Shown here piece by piece: positions 1 to 8,204 of a stretch of DNA of 64,000 bases. Made by a program: the position numbers and the translations under genes. Position 1 is the stretch's first letter. Each line of letters starts with the position of its first letter. The notes beneath the pieces were generated by a model that saw only the letters and a program-made list of their open reading frames with translations, was not told where the DNA came from and searched no databases. Source of the stretch: Promethearchaeota archaeon (GTDB lineage: Archaea > Asgardarchaeota > Lokiarchaeia > Sigyniarchaeales > SOKP01); assembly GCA_011364975.1 (NCBI GenBank), contig RDOE01000002.1:1-64000 (forward strand), written 5' to 3'.

Positions 1-1
1 A

Positions 2-784
2 CCCATCGGTAGCTGGGATGTTTCGAGTGTTAACTCTATGTACTATATGTTCTCTGGAGCTTCTTCATTTAACCAGCCTATTGGTAGTTGGGACGTCTCG
101 AGCGTATCAGATATGAACGGAATGTTTTCTCATGCTTCTTCATTTAACCAGCCTATTGGTAGTTGGGATGTTTCGAGCGTATCAAACATGTGGCTTATGT
201 TTGAGGAAATTACATTATCAACGCCTAATTATGATAATTTATTATTAGGCTGGTCACAATTAACCTTACAAACTGGCGTATTCTTTCACGCAGGTTTTTC
301 TAAATACAGCAGTGCCGCTGCGAATGCTCGACAAGAAATCATTACAAATTTTGCATGGACGATTACAGATGGTGGACTCGCACCAGAACTACCAGGATCA
401 TTCATACTTTCATCAGATGCCAGCACTCCTGATACTGATGGTTCCTTTATTCTCACGTGGACTAGTTCTGTTAGAGCAGATGACTACTCTGTGTATCGTT
501 ATTCTTGTTATATAACAGAAATTAATGGGAGTTTAAACCTTTTAGAAGAAAAGATCACCGATTTAAACTTGGATTTAAATGGTTATTTGGATGGAACATA
601 TTACTTTATTGTAGTTGCTCACAATAATTATGGAGATACTCTTTCAAACTGCATTCAGGTTATAGTAAAAAGGGAAGGACTTCCTGAACGTAATCCTCCC
701 GAAATTCCGGGTTATAATTTAGTGCTGATTGTTGCTGTATTAAGTATTACTATTTTGGTGATTAAAAAAAAATATGATATATAA
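2..784 (+). CDS. BspA-like (DUF285) repeat surface protein, C-terminal part
   Basis: The open frame runs in from the left edge ([13 protein letters not shown] precedes the first ATG), so the gene is 5'-truncated by the window. It has 25-residue DUF285/BspA-like repeats with [14 protein letters not shown] cores, then a repeat cap, a beta-rich Ig/fibronectin-like stretch (about residues 135-215 of the track ORF), one C-terminal membrane helix ([15 protein letters not shown]) and a short basic tail (KKKYDI). The layout fits a cell-surface protein anchored at its C terminus with the repeats outside. Such proteins are usually involved in adhesion or cell contact; the ligand is unknown. The family call is strong and the role is inferred. 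Confidence 0.88.
   Translation, partial: PIGSWDVSSVNSMYYMFSGASSFNQPIGSWDVSSVSDMNGMFSHASSFNQPIGSWDVSSVSNMWLMFEEITLSTPNYDNLLLGWSQLTLQTGVFFHAGFSKYSSAAANARQEIITNFAWTITDGGLAPELPGSFILSSDASTPDTDGSFILTWTSSVRADDYSVYRYSCYITEINGSLNLLEEKITDLNLDLNGYLDGTYYFIVVAHNNYGDTLSNCIQVIVKREGLPERNPPEIPGYNLVLIVAVLSITILVIKKKYDI
59..184 (+). repeat. Near-identical 51-bp DNA repeats, 75-bp period, inside the BspA-like gene
   Basis: The segments at 59-109 and 134-184 match at all but two positions, both silent C/T changes. The 75-bp spacing equals one 25-residue DUF285 repeat. The partial copy at the left edge is more diverged. This points to recent duplication or conversion of repeat units. Confidence 0.85.
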
Positions 785-966
785 TAGTAAATCTAAATCC
801 TATTTTTTATTATCTCTTCAATTTTTCTTTCTTGATTTGAAATTCATTAATTTATTAAACCTCTTCCTTTTATCAAATATCAAGAAAAATGAAATACTTA
901 TTATAATTTTGCTCCTATTTGAAAAAGGGAAGATAGGGGAATAGAACTTTTTTTCTTTAATTAAGT

Positions 967-1017
967 AAACGTGTTCAAAAATATTAAAAGACTACCTAAT
1001 CTTTTATGAACATGTTC
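967..1017. promoter_or_regulatory. Palindrome GAACATGTTC with a second similar site, candidate operator
   Basis: GAACATGTTC at 1008-1017 is a perfect 10-bp palindrome 39 bp upstream of the ferredoxin-type gene. A similar decamer, AAACGTGTTC (8 of 10 identical), lies at 967-976, 41 bp away, about four helical turns. The spacing and position suggest a repressor or activator site. No regulator can be assigned; the HTH gene downstream of the ferredoxin gene is only a guess. Confidence 0.35.
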
Positions 1018-1056
1018 GAAGTCAAAATTATATGATCCGTTCTATTCTTTTTTATT

Positions 1057-1842
1057 ATGACTGAAGCAAAACAGCAAAAAATAGTTAAAAGAAAGATTAT
1101 CAAAATTGATGAGGAGCTCTGTACTGGATGCGGAAATTGCGTAGTTTCGTGTGCTGAGGGTGCTTTACAAATAATCGATGGAAAAGCGAAAGTGGTAAAT
1201 GAAATATTCTGTGATGGTCTTGGAGCCTGCATTGGAGGATGTCCTGAAGGAGCTCTTGAAATTATTGAACGTGAAGCGTTAGAATTTGACGAAGAAGCCG
1301 TAGAAAAACACCTAGAGACCATGAAACATAATGAAGCAGCAGAAATTGAGGAAATCAAACAAATAGTGAATGAGCATACGCATCAATGTGGTTGTCCTTC
1401 AGCTCAAACAATGGTATTTAGCCAATCCGAAAGTTTGACTGAAAATCCAGGAGATGTTCCTTCTGCTTTACGCCAATGGCCAGTTCAAATGCACTTAATT
1501 AATCCTCTCGCGCCATATTTTCAAGGAGCTGACGTTCTACTAACAGCAGATTGTGTTGCCTATGCTTTAGGCGGATATCATAAAGATTTTCTAAAAAACA
1601 AATCTGTTGCGATAGCATGTCCTAAACTAGACCAGGGAAAAGAAATCTATATCGAAAAAATTAGATCTTGGTTTGATAATGCGAAAATTAATACATTGAC
1701 CGTTATGATGATGGAAGTCCCATGTTGTGGTGGTTTATTAGCGTTAGCTAAAGAAGCCGCAAAAAAGGCGAGTCGAAAGGTTCCTATAAAATATGTTGTT
1801 GTTGGTATAAAAGGAGATATAATAAAAGAAGAATGGCTTTAA
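1057..1842 (+). CDS. 4Fe-4S ferredoxin-domain protein
   Basis: The N-terminal 75 residues form a two-cluster ferredoxin domain: CTGCGNCVVSC supplies one binding motif and CDGLGACIGGCPEG the second, somewhat altered, motif. The remaining 170 residues carry more cysteines (QCGCPS, DCVAYA, ACPKLD, PCCGG), so more metal or thiol chemistry is likely. This architecture is common in anaerobic archaea and bacteria as a stand-alone electron-transfer protein of unknown partner. It is probably cytoplasmic. The neighbouring NADPH:FMN-type flavoprotein and glutaredoxins suggest a redox role. The start follows a T-rich leader without a clear ribosome binding site. Confidence 0.8.
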   Translation: MTEAKQQKIVKRKIIKIDEELCTGCGNCVVSCAEGALQIIDGKAKVVNEIFCDGLGACIGGCPEGALEIIEREALEFDEEAVEKHLETMKHNEAAEIEEIKQIVNEHTHQCGCPSAQTMVFSQSESLTENPGDVPSALRQWPVQMHLINPLAPYFQGADVLLTADCVAYALGGYHKDFLKNKSVAIACPKLDQGKEIYIEKIRSWFDNAKINTLTVMMMEVPCCGGLLALAKEAAKKASRKVPIKYVVVGIKGDIIKEEWL

Positions 1843-1860
1843 AAGTTTAAAGTTTCATAT

Positions 1861-2520
1861 TTAATTTTCTTTTTCAAAAACTACTTTTTTCTTAATAATT
1901 TTTCTTAGCATAACGGATAACGCAGATTTAGATTTGCCCAGCCGATTCGCTAAATCTTCCAAAGAGATGTCTCTTGGAATTTCAAAGAACCCTAGCTCTA
2001 TGGCTTTATCCAAAACTTCCGATTCTTCTAATGTTAATTTAGCTTTTTCATCTTCTAATGGATATGGAGAATTTCCAATTCTTAATAATTCGAAATTAAT
2101 ATGTTTTTTTTCAAAAAGGGATAATAATTTATCGATTCGATCCCTACTTGATATTATACGCCAATAAGCATAACCCTCTCTAACATTAACTGGGAAATCG
2201 ACTAACGCTCCACAATTAATCACGGCATATAATAAATAAGGATCTTTGGTTTTTACATTAAACTTAATGCGATTTTCCTCTTGTTCTAAAAGGCTAAATT
2301 CCAAAACTGACCTATGATTTTTAATCTCTTCAATAATAGGATTTAGATTATAATGTATTATTTCAACGATTGCATTTCCTATTGACTTTTCAAGATCATA
2401 AGGAAGAAAGTATTCGATTTCCATTCGAACATCATGGAATTTTTTAAAAATCTCAGAAATCCATATATCATCTGGAAATTTAATTTTTATTCTAGCTAGG
2501 CTTAATCTTTGAGAATCCAT
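1861..2520 (-). CDS. Bat-type HTH (HTH_10) transcriptional regulator
   Basis: The C-terminal 55 residues match the HTH_10 domain of bacterio-opsin-activator-type regulators: LTLEESEVLDKAIELGFFEIPR leads to the recognition segment LANRLGKSKSALSVMLR. The N-terminal 160 residues form a mixed alpha/beta region typical of the ligand- or signal-sensing half of these archaeal factors. It faces the ferredoxin gene tail-to-tail, with 18 bp between the stop codons, and diverges from the flavoprotein gene at 2602, which it could regulate. Target and signal are unknown. Confidence 0.8.
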   Translation of the reverse strand: MDSQRLSLARIKIKFPDDIWISEIFKKFHDVRMEIEYFLPYDLEKSIGNAIVEIIHYNLNPIIEEIKNHRSVLEFSLLEQEENRIKFNVKTKDPYLLYAVINCGALVDFPVNVREGYAYWRIISSRDRIDKLLSLFEKKHINFELLRIGNSPYPLEDEKAKLTLEESEVLDKAIELGFFEIPRDISLEDLANRLGKSKSALSVMLRKIIKKKVVFEKEN

Positions 2521-2571
2521 CGTAAATACTAGTTAAGAAGAATATAAAACATTTTATGCTAATTTAATAAT

Positions 2572-2581
2572 TAATATATAA
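2572..2581 (+). promoter_or_regulatory. Candidate TATA box for the flavoprotein gene
   Basis: TAATATATAA ends about 20 bp upstream of the ATG at 2602, and no ribosome binding site is visible. That geometry fits an archaeal promoter giving a leaderless transcript. It could be chance in AT-rich DNA. Confidence 0.4.
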
Positions 2582-2601
2582 TCAATGTAATTTGTATTAT
2601 T

Positions 2602-3207
2602 ATGGTAGAAAATAGGAATCTTATCCTAGGTATTTGTGGAAGTCCTCGTAAGCAAGCAACAGAGTTTGCAGTTCAATATGCACTAAAATACGCCGCTGAG
2701 AAATATCATTTTGATACGGATTTTTGGACAGTAAGAGCTAAGGAGATAAAGTTCTGTATTCATTGTGATTATTGTATTCGGGAAAAAAAAGGATGTGTTC
2801 ATAAAGACGATATGCAGGAATTGTATCCTAAACTAGAATCCGCTAAATTCTTACTTCTCGGTACGCCTGTTTTCCAAGGAACTCTATCCGGTCAATTAAA
2901 AACGATTATGGACAGATGTAGAGCAATTATTGCTAAAGATTCTGAAGTATTTAAGAATAAGTTTGGTATGGCTCTCGCAGTTGGCGGAGATAGAAGTGGA
3001 GGCCAAGAAATCGCTATTCGAAGTATATTAGACTTTTTCCAACAAAACCATATTATATCTTTATCTGGAGGCGCTTTCGGAGCGAATATTGGAGCGTCTC
3101 TTTGGACTCATGATAAGGGGAAGGAAGGGGTAGAACAGGATGAAGAAGGGTTACGTTCTATAAGAAAGGTGATTAAAAGATTAGCTGAATTCAGATCTAT
3201 GCCATAA
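2602..3207 (+). CDS. NADPH-dependent FMN reductase-like / iron-sulfur flavoprotein
   Basis: The protein opens with a flavodoxin-fold FMN phosphate loop (GICGSPRKQATEF). A cysteine motif, CIHCDYCIREKKGC, follows at about residues 53-66, then the LLGTPVFQGTLSGQLKTIMDR segment typical of this superfamily. The compact cysteine cluster resembles iron-sulfur flavoproteins that bind FMN and a 4Fe-4S cluster and take electrons from ferredoxin. It is probably a cytoplasmic electron carrier or reductase. A second member of the superfamily lies at 15360. Start chosen at the ATG just before the conserved loop. Confidence 0.85.
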   Translation: MVENRNLILGICGSPRKQATEFAVQYALKYAAEKYHFDTDFWTVRAKEIKFCIHCDYCIREKKGCVHKDDMQELYPKLESAKFLLLGTPVFQGTLSGQLKTIMDRCRAIIAKDSEVFKNKFGMALAVGGDRSGGQEIAIRSILDFFQQNHIISLSGGAFGANIGASLWTHDKGKEGVEQDEEGLRSIRKVIKRLAEFRSMP

Positions 3208-3298
3208 TTTTTTTATTTTGTATGATAAAATAACAAGACTAAATAAAGAATAGTAACTTTGATTTTTATGGAGAAAAAAGATAAATAAAAAATAATAA

Positions 3299-3592
3299 TT
3301 ATTTAACTTCAAATAATTTTTTAGCTTCTTTTTCTCTTAAACCAATTTGAGAAAATAGTTCCTTAAACCAGTATTTTCCTTTATAGATTACTACGGGTGT
3401 GTTGACAATGCATCCATCCTCATCGCAAAAAGTTGTAAGAAAGTTCCCGTCATGCAAGAGCTGATGAACAAATTCTTCATCATTAATATCTCGTTCTATG
3501 TAATTCACTTCATTTTTATCTAGCCATTCTTTAAGTGCATGACACCTAGGACAGTCTTCTTTTGTGATAATAATTGGTACTTTCGATTCCAT
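3299..3592 (-). CDS. Glutaredoxin-like thioredoxin-fold protein
   Basis: This 97-residue protein has an N-terminal thioredoxin-fold dithiol motif (IITKEDCPRCHALKEWL) followed by NYIERDIND, a common glutaredoxin pattern. A cis-proline is likely at NTPVVIYKG. It probably acts as a thiol-disulfide carrier or NrdH-like electron donor. Two more cysteines (FCDEDGC) lie in the middle, unusual for a plain glutaredoxin, and could bind metal or form a second disulfide. Confidence 0.8.
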   Translation of the reverse strand: MESKVPIIITKEDCPRCHALKEWLDKNEVNYIERDINDEEFVHQLLHDGNFLTTFCDEDGCIVNTPVVIYKGKYWFKELFSQIGLREKEAKKLFEVK

Positions 3593-3773
3593 ATTCTTAA
3601 ATTATCTAATCTGAATAAAAAAGATTTACCTTCTAAGTTATAAATATCGTTCAGACAAATTTATTTTTAAAAAATAAAGATATCTTCCACGAATTACTAA
3701 ATATATCTTTGATAAGTGAAATCCTCATAAAAAAGAACTTTATATTTAAATTAATTCAAATCAAAAATTACAT

Positions 3774-4226
3774 ATGTTAAGTTTAAAAAAAAAGAATATC
3801 ATTAAACAAGTAAAAAGTGCGCGATTTATTGGTAAACAACTTTCTCGAATCAAAATGGGCCAATCCTATTATTCTATTGCGGTATCAACTGTTAGTGCAA
3901 TTTCGCTTATCTCATTGGCATTTAGGATTGAATTTTGGATGCTTATTGTCGCATTTCCAATTCTTCTCTTAATGACGTTCACAATCGGCTACTTTTTGGA
4001 CATTTATAATATTAACACAATGGATACTCTTAAAGCAAATGAAATAACACATAGATATCTTACTACTAGTGATCTTAAAAGTCAAGAATTTCAACTTCTA
4101 CAAACCGAGATAATTCTTGAGGCAATAAAGGCTATACAAGAGCAGAGAAAATTAGAACCAGATAAATTACTAAAAAAGTATCAGGACTATTTTGATCGGT
4201 GGAAATCTCCTCAGAAAGTGCTTTAG
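3774..4226 (+). CDS. Small two-TM membrane protein, unknown function
   Basis: I do not recognise a family. A basic N terminus of about 35 residues leads into two hydrophobic helices (around residues 37-57 and 60-83), then a polar helical tail of about 65 residues with heptad-like character (LLQTEIILEAIKAIQEQ). The hairpin probably sits in the cytoplasmic membrane with both ends in the cytoplasm. The gene stands alone on this strand. The frame is free of stops, has a normal protein-like composition, and starts at an ATG after an AT-rich leader. Confidence 0.6.
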   Translation: MLSLKKKNIIKQVKSARFIGKQLSRIKMGQSYYSIAVSTVSAISLISLAFRIEFWMLIVAFPILLLMTFTIGYFLDIYNINTMDTLKANEITHRYLTTSDLKSQEFQLLQTEIILEAIKAIQEQRKLEPDKLLKKYQDYFDRWKSPQKVL

Positions 4227-4387
4227 AAGCTTTGTTTTTCCTGAAAGTAACTATGCTGGATAAAAATGATTACAGATGTATTTTTGATTCATATGATAAT
4301 AATTCTTCTTCAAAGATTTCATCGCTACAATAAAACAATTAAAAAGCATGAATTGGATTAAGGGATTTATTATGGGTGCTTTAAGGG

Positions 4388-5431
4388 TTATAAAAGATTT
4401 TTTGTTAACCACTGAATTGCATAAATGATTTGATCATCATCGCTTAACACATTAAAGCAAAATAATTTAATTGGCAAACCACATTGTTCTAATTCATCCT
4501 TATTATACTTTTCATAAATAAAATCAGGTGAGAGTTCTTCTTTATCATCAAATTTATTTCCAATTACTAATATAGGCATTATTTGATCATTTTCTGTACA
4601 TCTATTCAATACTAATTGAAACATATCAAAAGCCTCTTGTTTCGAATCCATTTTAGAAGCGTCGTACATTAGAATGAAGCCTTGAGAATTATCTATACAT
4701 TCTTGATAAAAATTTTTGTTATCAGATTGGGTTTCCTCTTCAATACATTCATAAGTCAAAATTTCAATATTATCAATTATAAAATCATAGATTTTACTAA
4801 CCAGATCTCGCTTCATTTCATTGTTTTTATAATGGAGAAATTGAATTGCTTCAAGATTTTTTAGAAGGGTATTTCTTCCCGAATTTGGTGGTCCAAAGAT
4901 ATAAATTTTTTTTAGATTTTGTTTAGTAATCAAGGGTGCTGTGATATTAAGTTTGGGTGTAATTTGCTCATAATATTTATTATAAAGACTTAGAAATGCC
5001 TTTTTGAATTTTTCAGGAGCATTACTTAAAAGATCTCTTTTACTACTAGTTCTTTTATTACTGTGAAGTATAATAGTTATGTTTTTTAAGTTTTTTAACT
5101 CAGCAGCGAATTCCTCAAGATCCGGCGTTTTAGATAATAAAAAGTTATAAATATCTGTTATTTCGTCCTTAAAATACGCAGCTCTAATCATATAAGTTAT
5201 CATAAGGATTTCTTTACCTCCTCGCGCGTATTCAGAATTAATATAGAAAATATGATTAATCGTTTGATATTTTCTATATGTGAATATAAAGTTCCCCTCA
5301 GTTTCGCTAAATTCCAGAATTCTCGCCAAATCAGGATGTTCGGCCTTATTTAATGGGTCACTGCAATAAAACAGATTTGGTCCTATGACAGTATCGAAAT
5401 ACGTAACGCATAGAATAGATTCATTTGTCAT
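4388..5431 (-). CDS. Longin-like domain fused to a Ras-like GTPase domain with a degenerate P-loop
   Basis: The first 120 residues resemble a longin/roadblock-type platform: a buried strand (ILCVTYFDTVIGPNLFYC), a middle strand (HIFYINSEYARGG) and a long helix. A P-loop GTPase domain follows at about residue 170. Its Walker A is GPPNSGRNTLL, with Arg and Asn in place of the usual Lys-Ser/Thr. The G4 motif NKFD is intact (VIGNKFDD), but no clear DxxG switch II motif is seen. It may bind nucleotide weakly or act as a pseudo-GTPase in a membrane or trafficking-like complex. Both domain types are expanded in Asgard archaea. Domain calls are by pattern, not by search. Confidence 0.75.
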   Translation of the reverse strand: MTNESILCVTYFDTVIGPNLFYCSDPLNKAEHPDLARILEFSETEGNFIFTYRKYQTINHIFYINSEYARGGKEILMITYMIRAAYFKDEITDIYNFLLSKTPDLEEFAAELKNLKNITIILHSNKRTSSKRDLLSNAPEKFKKAFLSLYNKYYEQITPKLNITAPLITKQNLKKIYIFGPPNSGRNTLLKNLEAIQFLHYKNNEMKRDLVSKIYDFIIDNIEILTYECIEEETQSDNKNFYQECIDNSQGFILMYDASKMDSKQEAFDMFQLVLNRCTENDQIMPILVIGNKFDDKEELSPDFIYEKYNKDELEQCGLPIKLFCFNVLSDDDQIIYAIQWLTKNLL

Positions 5432-5597
5432 AGTGATAAAGATTGGAAATTGTTTTTATCTAAAGTATATTAAAGAAATTATCTATTTTATATAAAACGC
5501 TTTTATTTAACAAAATTAAATTTCTCATTTGCTCTGGTTTTTTTAATAATTTATAAAAATCAAATTTTAATGTTTAGCTTTTATTTCTTCATTATAA

Positions 5598-6038
5598 ATG
5601 AATGTTCAAGATGAAGAATTTAATCAAGCAGTGAAGAATTTATTTCGTGGCGAGACCATGGAGCGTGCTTCCGCAGCAAGAAAATTAGGTCATTTTAAGC
5701 AAGGAAGAGCAACAAATTTATTGATAAAAGCAATTAAATCCGAAAAGGATCCAGTAGTTATTAATCGAATTATTGAAGCCATGGGAGAAATTAAGGACGC
5801 AAAAGCAACTCTTTCGATTATTGATTATTTGAAGAATGAAGTTGAAAAGCCGGAGGAAGAACAGGACCAAAACCGATTATTTTTAATCATTGAAAGTCTA
5901 ATGAAAATCGGAGATAAAAGAGCATTAAAACATTTAGGAATTCTTTTAGATACATGTAATAATGAGATAAAGACACTCACTGAAGAAGCACTTGAATGTA
6001 TTGACCCGAATTGGAAAAATAATATTAAAAGTAAATAA
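5598..6038 (+). CDS. HEAT-repeat (PBS-lyase-like) protein
   Basis: The 146 residues contain helical pairs of the HEAT/PBS-lyase type: MERASAARKLGHFKQGRATNLLIKAI, then DPVVINRIIEAMGEIKDAKATLSIIDYL, then a third unit with GDKRALKHLGILL. Such proteins act as small protein-binding scaffolds. It sits 41 bp ahead of the glutaredoxin/FTR pair on the same strand and could be cotranscribed with it, but there is no direct link to redox function. Confidence 0.75.
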   Translation: MNVQDEEFNQAVKNLFRGETMERASAARKLGHFKQGRATNLLIKAIKSEKDPVVINRIIEAMGEIKDAKATLSIIDYLKNEVEKPEEEQDQNRLFLIIESLMKIGDKRALKHLGILLDTCNNEIKTLTEEALECIDPNWKNNIKSK

Positions 6039-6079
6039 GATAAAATAAATTATAATATATCAACATAGAGGAGAATAAA

Positions 6080-6397
6080 ATGTTTCCAGAATTTATGATG
6101 GAATTGTTTAATGAAGTTGAAGGGAAAAATAGTAAGCAAGATGTATCCATATTCACTCTTTCAACATGCATGTGGTGCAAGAAATGTAAAACCTATCTTA
6201 AGGATAGAGATATTAAATATAAATATATTGATATAGACAGCATTACACCAGAACAGAAATCAAAAATATTAGCATATCTTAAAGAGAACTATAAACCAGA
6301 TAGAATTGCATATCCTTTTTTAGTATGTGATGATAAGTTTGTTGTGGGTTATGATCCTAATAAATATGAAGAATTAATGAAAAGTGGAGGTAATTAA
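6080..6397 (+). CDS. Glutaredoxin-like protein paired with FTR
   Basis: A thioredoxin-fold protein of 105 residues with the dithiol STCMWCKKCKTYL near residue 33 and a cis-proline region, AYPFLVCDDKFVVGY. GAGGAG lies just upstream of the ATG as a good ribosome binding site. The next gene encodes the ferredoxin:thioredoxin reductase catalytic subunit and begins at the end of this frame. The likely role is therefore as the substrate dithiol protein reduced by that FTR with electrons from ferredoxin. The third cysteine (CMWCKKC) is unusual. Confidence 0.85.
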   Translation: MFPEFMMELFNEVEGKNSKQDVSIFTLSTCMWCKKCKTYLKDRDIKYKYIDIDSITPEQKSKILAYLKENYKPDRIAYPFLVCDDKFVVGYDPNKYEELMKSGGN

Positions 6398-6398
6398 A

Positions 6399-6764
6399 GT
6401 GGACATGACAACAAAAGAAGGAATGAAGCAGTATGTAGAACAAGTAAGTAATAAAAATGATTGGATTTTAAACATGGACTCCAATACGTTTAATGATTTA
6501 ATTGATGGTTTAGTGGAAAACAAAAATAAATATGGATATCAATCATGCCCTTGCCGATTGGCTTCAGGTAAGAGAGATTTAGACAGAGATCTAATCTGTC
6601 CATGTGAGTATGCTAAATATGATGTAAAAGAATTTGGTGCTTGTTATTGTAACCTTTACTTACGTGTAAATTTTTATGAGACTGTTAAGAAGGACTATGT
6701 CATTGTACCTGAACGTCGTCCTGCTGAAAAAGAAAAAGCGGTACTAGAATTTTTTAATCAATAA
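6399..6764 (+). CDS. Ferredoxin:thioredoxin reductase catalytic subunit (FTR beta-like)
   Basis: The three signature cysteine groups of FTR are present: CPCRLASG, LICPCEYAKY and GACYCNLY, in the archaeal spacing. They hold a 4Fe-4S cluster beside a redox-active disulfide and pass electrons from ferredoxin to a thioredoxin or glutaredoxin partner. No variable subunit is present, as usual for archaeal and bacterial FTR. The track starts at GTG 6384, which overlaps the ribosome binding site GGAGG (6386-6390). The GTG at 6399, eight bases after it, or the ATG at 6405, is a better start. The gene is coupled to the glutaredoxin gene upstream. Confidence 0.88.
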   Translation: MDMTTKEGMKQYVEQVSNKNDWILNMDSNTFNDLIDGLVENKNKYGYQSCPCRLASGKRDLDRDLICPCEYAKYDVKEFGACYCNLYLRVNFYETVKKDYVIVPERRPAEKEKAVLEFFNQ

Positions 6765-6874
6765 ACTTTTTTATGTTATTTTTTTCGTAATTTAATTTAT
6801 TAGAGCATCCATAAGCATAATCTCAATTTTTTATAACTAAAAATCTTAAATATATCGGATTCTCTATAACATTT

Positions 6875-7033
6875 ATGACGGATAAAGAAATAACGGACGA
6901 TGAGTTAGAAGAGGAATTAGATAAAGCATTCAAGGCTAATGAAGCAAAAAAAGATCAATGCGGCACGGCCTTACCCATAAATAGAGAAGTAGGAGTTCAA
7001 CGAACTGACGTTAAAGTAAAAAAGAAAGATTAA
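6875..7033 (+). CDS. Small acidic/basic 52-aa protein, unknown
   Basis: Too short for the ORF track. The frame MTDKEITDDELEEELDKAFK... runs 52 codons from ATG to TAA. It has an acidic helical N terminus, a single cysteine (DQCGTALP) and a strongly basic tail (VKVKKKD). An AT-rich promoter-like stretch precedes it and two T-runs follow its stop. Codon use and the charge pattern look protein-like. No family is recognised. Confidence 0.5.
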   Translation: MTDKEITDDELEEELDKAFKANEAKKDQCGTALPINREVGVQRTDVKVKKKD

Positions 7034-7034
7034 A

Positions 7035-7053
7035 TTTTTTTTTAATTTTTTTT
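7035..7053 (+). terminator. Oligo-T terminator after the 52-aa ORF
   Basis: T9 and T8 runs directly follow the TAA at 7033. Oligo-T tracts on the coding strand are the usual archaeal termination signal. No stem-loop is evident. Confidence 0.5.
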
Positions 7054-7061
7054 ATAATGGA

Positions 7062-8114
7062 TTAATCTAGTAAAGTTAATTTAGTAATAGCTCCAATTTC
7101 ATTAAATTCTGAAGGTTCCATTCTTAATTCTTTTCCAGTTATTTTATTTGCCACAGATGCTGCAAAGATTGCCCAAGGGCAAACAGTATTGGTTAATTCC
7201 TCCTTAGTCATCACACTTCTTACTTGAGCAGTTGAACAATTGATAGATTCAATAGTAAATGCTTTTTCTGATTCCCATTTAATTATAACTTTCTCCGCCA
7301 TGCCAACTTTTTCAGCCATGCTCATAAATTCCTTCAAAGCATCAGGCAAACTCAACTTTTCTAATTTTTTCATATTTAATCCAGACATGGTCATCATTCT
7401 TTCAATAAACTCATAAGTTCTTGGGATTACATATTTAAACAAGGTAGGGGTTCCCAGTAGTTCTTTCGCAGACTTTTCATAACCAAAAGTTACACCATGT
7501 AATAAAAAGGCAATTTGATTAAAAGCAAACCGAGTCTTTTCTTTTATAGAGCTCTTTCTCTTATATAACACCAATAAAAAGAGCCCTGTAGCTCCGATAA
7601 ATGGTATAATTGCAGCCCAAATGAATGATATAGGCACAATAATGACATCAATTCCTATTGAGTTCCAGTATGGTAATACAACAAAATAGAAATTATAGAG
7701 ACTTGTCCAATGTGATAAACTCCAACCTAAAAATCCTACTGGACCGATATATTTCCCATAAATATAGATCTTATCTTTCTTAAACCTTGCCACGAGAAAC
7801 TTAAAGGTGACCAATATTGTTGCAATAAAACCACCAATCCAAGTATGAGTCCAGACGCCAGAAGGTATGAATAATAGAGGATCTGACGTGATTATGTGAG
7901 TATAAAGGCCATACATGCACTGACCAAATAAGATATAGAAAATGGAAATTTCTATCCAACCAAATCGCTTATGATAACGAACTAATACGAAATCTCCTTT
8001 CATTAGATTTAAATCTCTAATGTTATAAATACCTATGAATTCATTAGCTAATACAAAACAATACCCAATTAAAGTTTGGAGAATCATTAATTCAGTCCAT
8101 AATTCCATGAACAT
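7062..8114 (-). CDS. Multi-pass membrane protein with soluble cysteine-containing C-terminal domain
   Basis: About five hydrophobic helices fill the first 200 residues, some with histidines in or near the membrane (THTWIGG, LSHWTS, YHKRFGW), as in b-type cytochrome-like or sensor membrane domains. A soluble domain of about 150 residues follows. It includes ESINCSTAQVR and NTVCPWAIFA, where the paired cysteines resemble ligand- or metal-binding alpha/beta domains of the V4R or ATC-hydrolase type. I cannot assign a family. ATG 8114 or ATG 8108 could be the start. It may be a membrane redox or sensory protein. Confidence 0.6.
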   Translation of the reverse strand: MFMELWTELMILQTLIGYCFVLANEFIGIYNIRDLNLMKGDFVLVRYHKRFGWIEISIFYILFGQCMYGLYTHIITSDPLLFIPSGVWTHTWIGGFIATILVTFKFLVARFKKDKIYIYGKYIGPVGFLGWSLSHWTSLYNFYFVVLPYWNSIGIDVIIVPISFIWAAIIPFIGATGLFLLVLYKRKSSIKEKTRFAFNQIAFLLHGVTFGYEKSAKELLGTPTLFKYVIPRTYEFIERMMTMSGLNMKKLEKLSLPDALKEFMSMAEKVGMAEKVIIKWESEKAFTIESINCSTAQVRSVMTKEELTNTVCPWAIFAASVANKITGKELRMEPSEFNEIGAITKLTLLD

Positions 8115-8204
8115 TGCTAAGTTTCACATCTAATATTTTAAATATGATCTTTATTTTTAACTTAGAAAAAACCCAACTTTTAATTTAAAATTTATAATTA
8201 TAAT

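Noticed and set aside
996-1358. 120-aa minus-strand ORF over the ferredoxin gene
   Set aside because: The frame opposes a clear 4Fe-4S gene and has low-complexity Ser/Phe composition.
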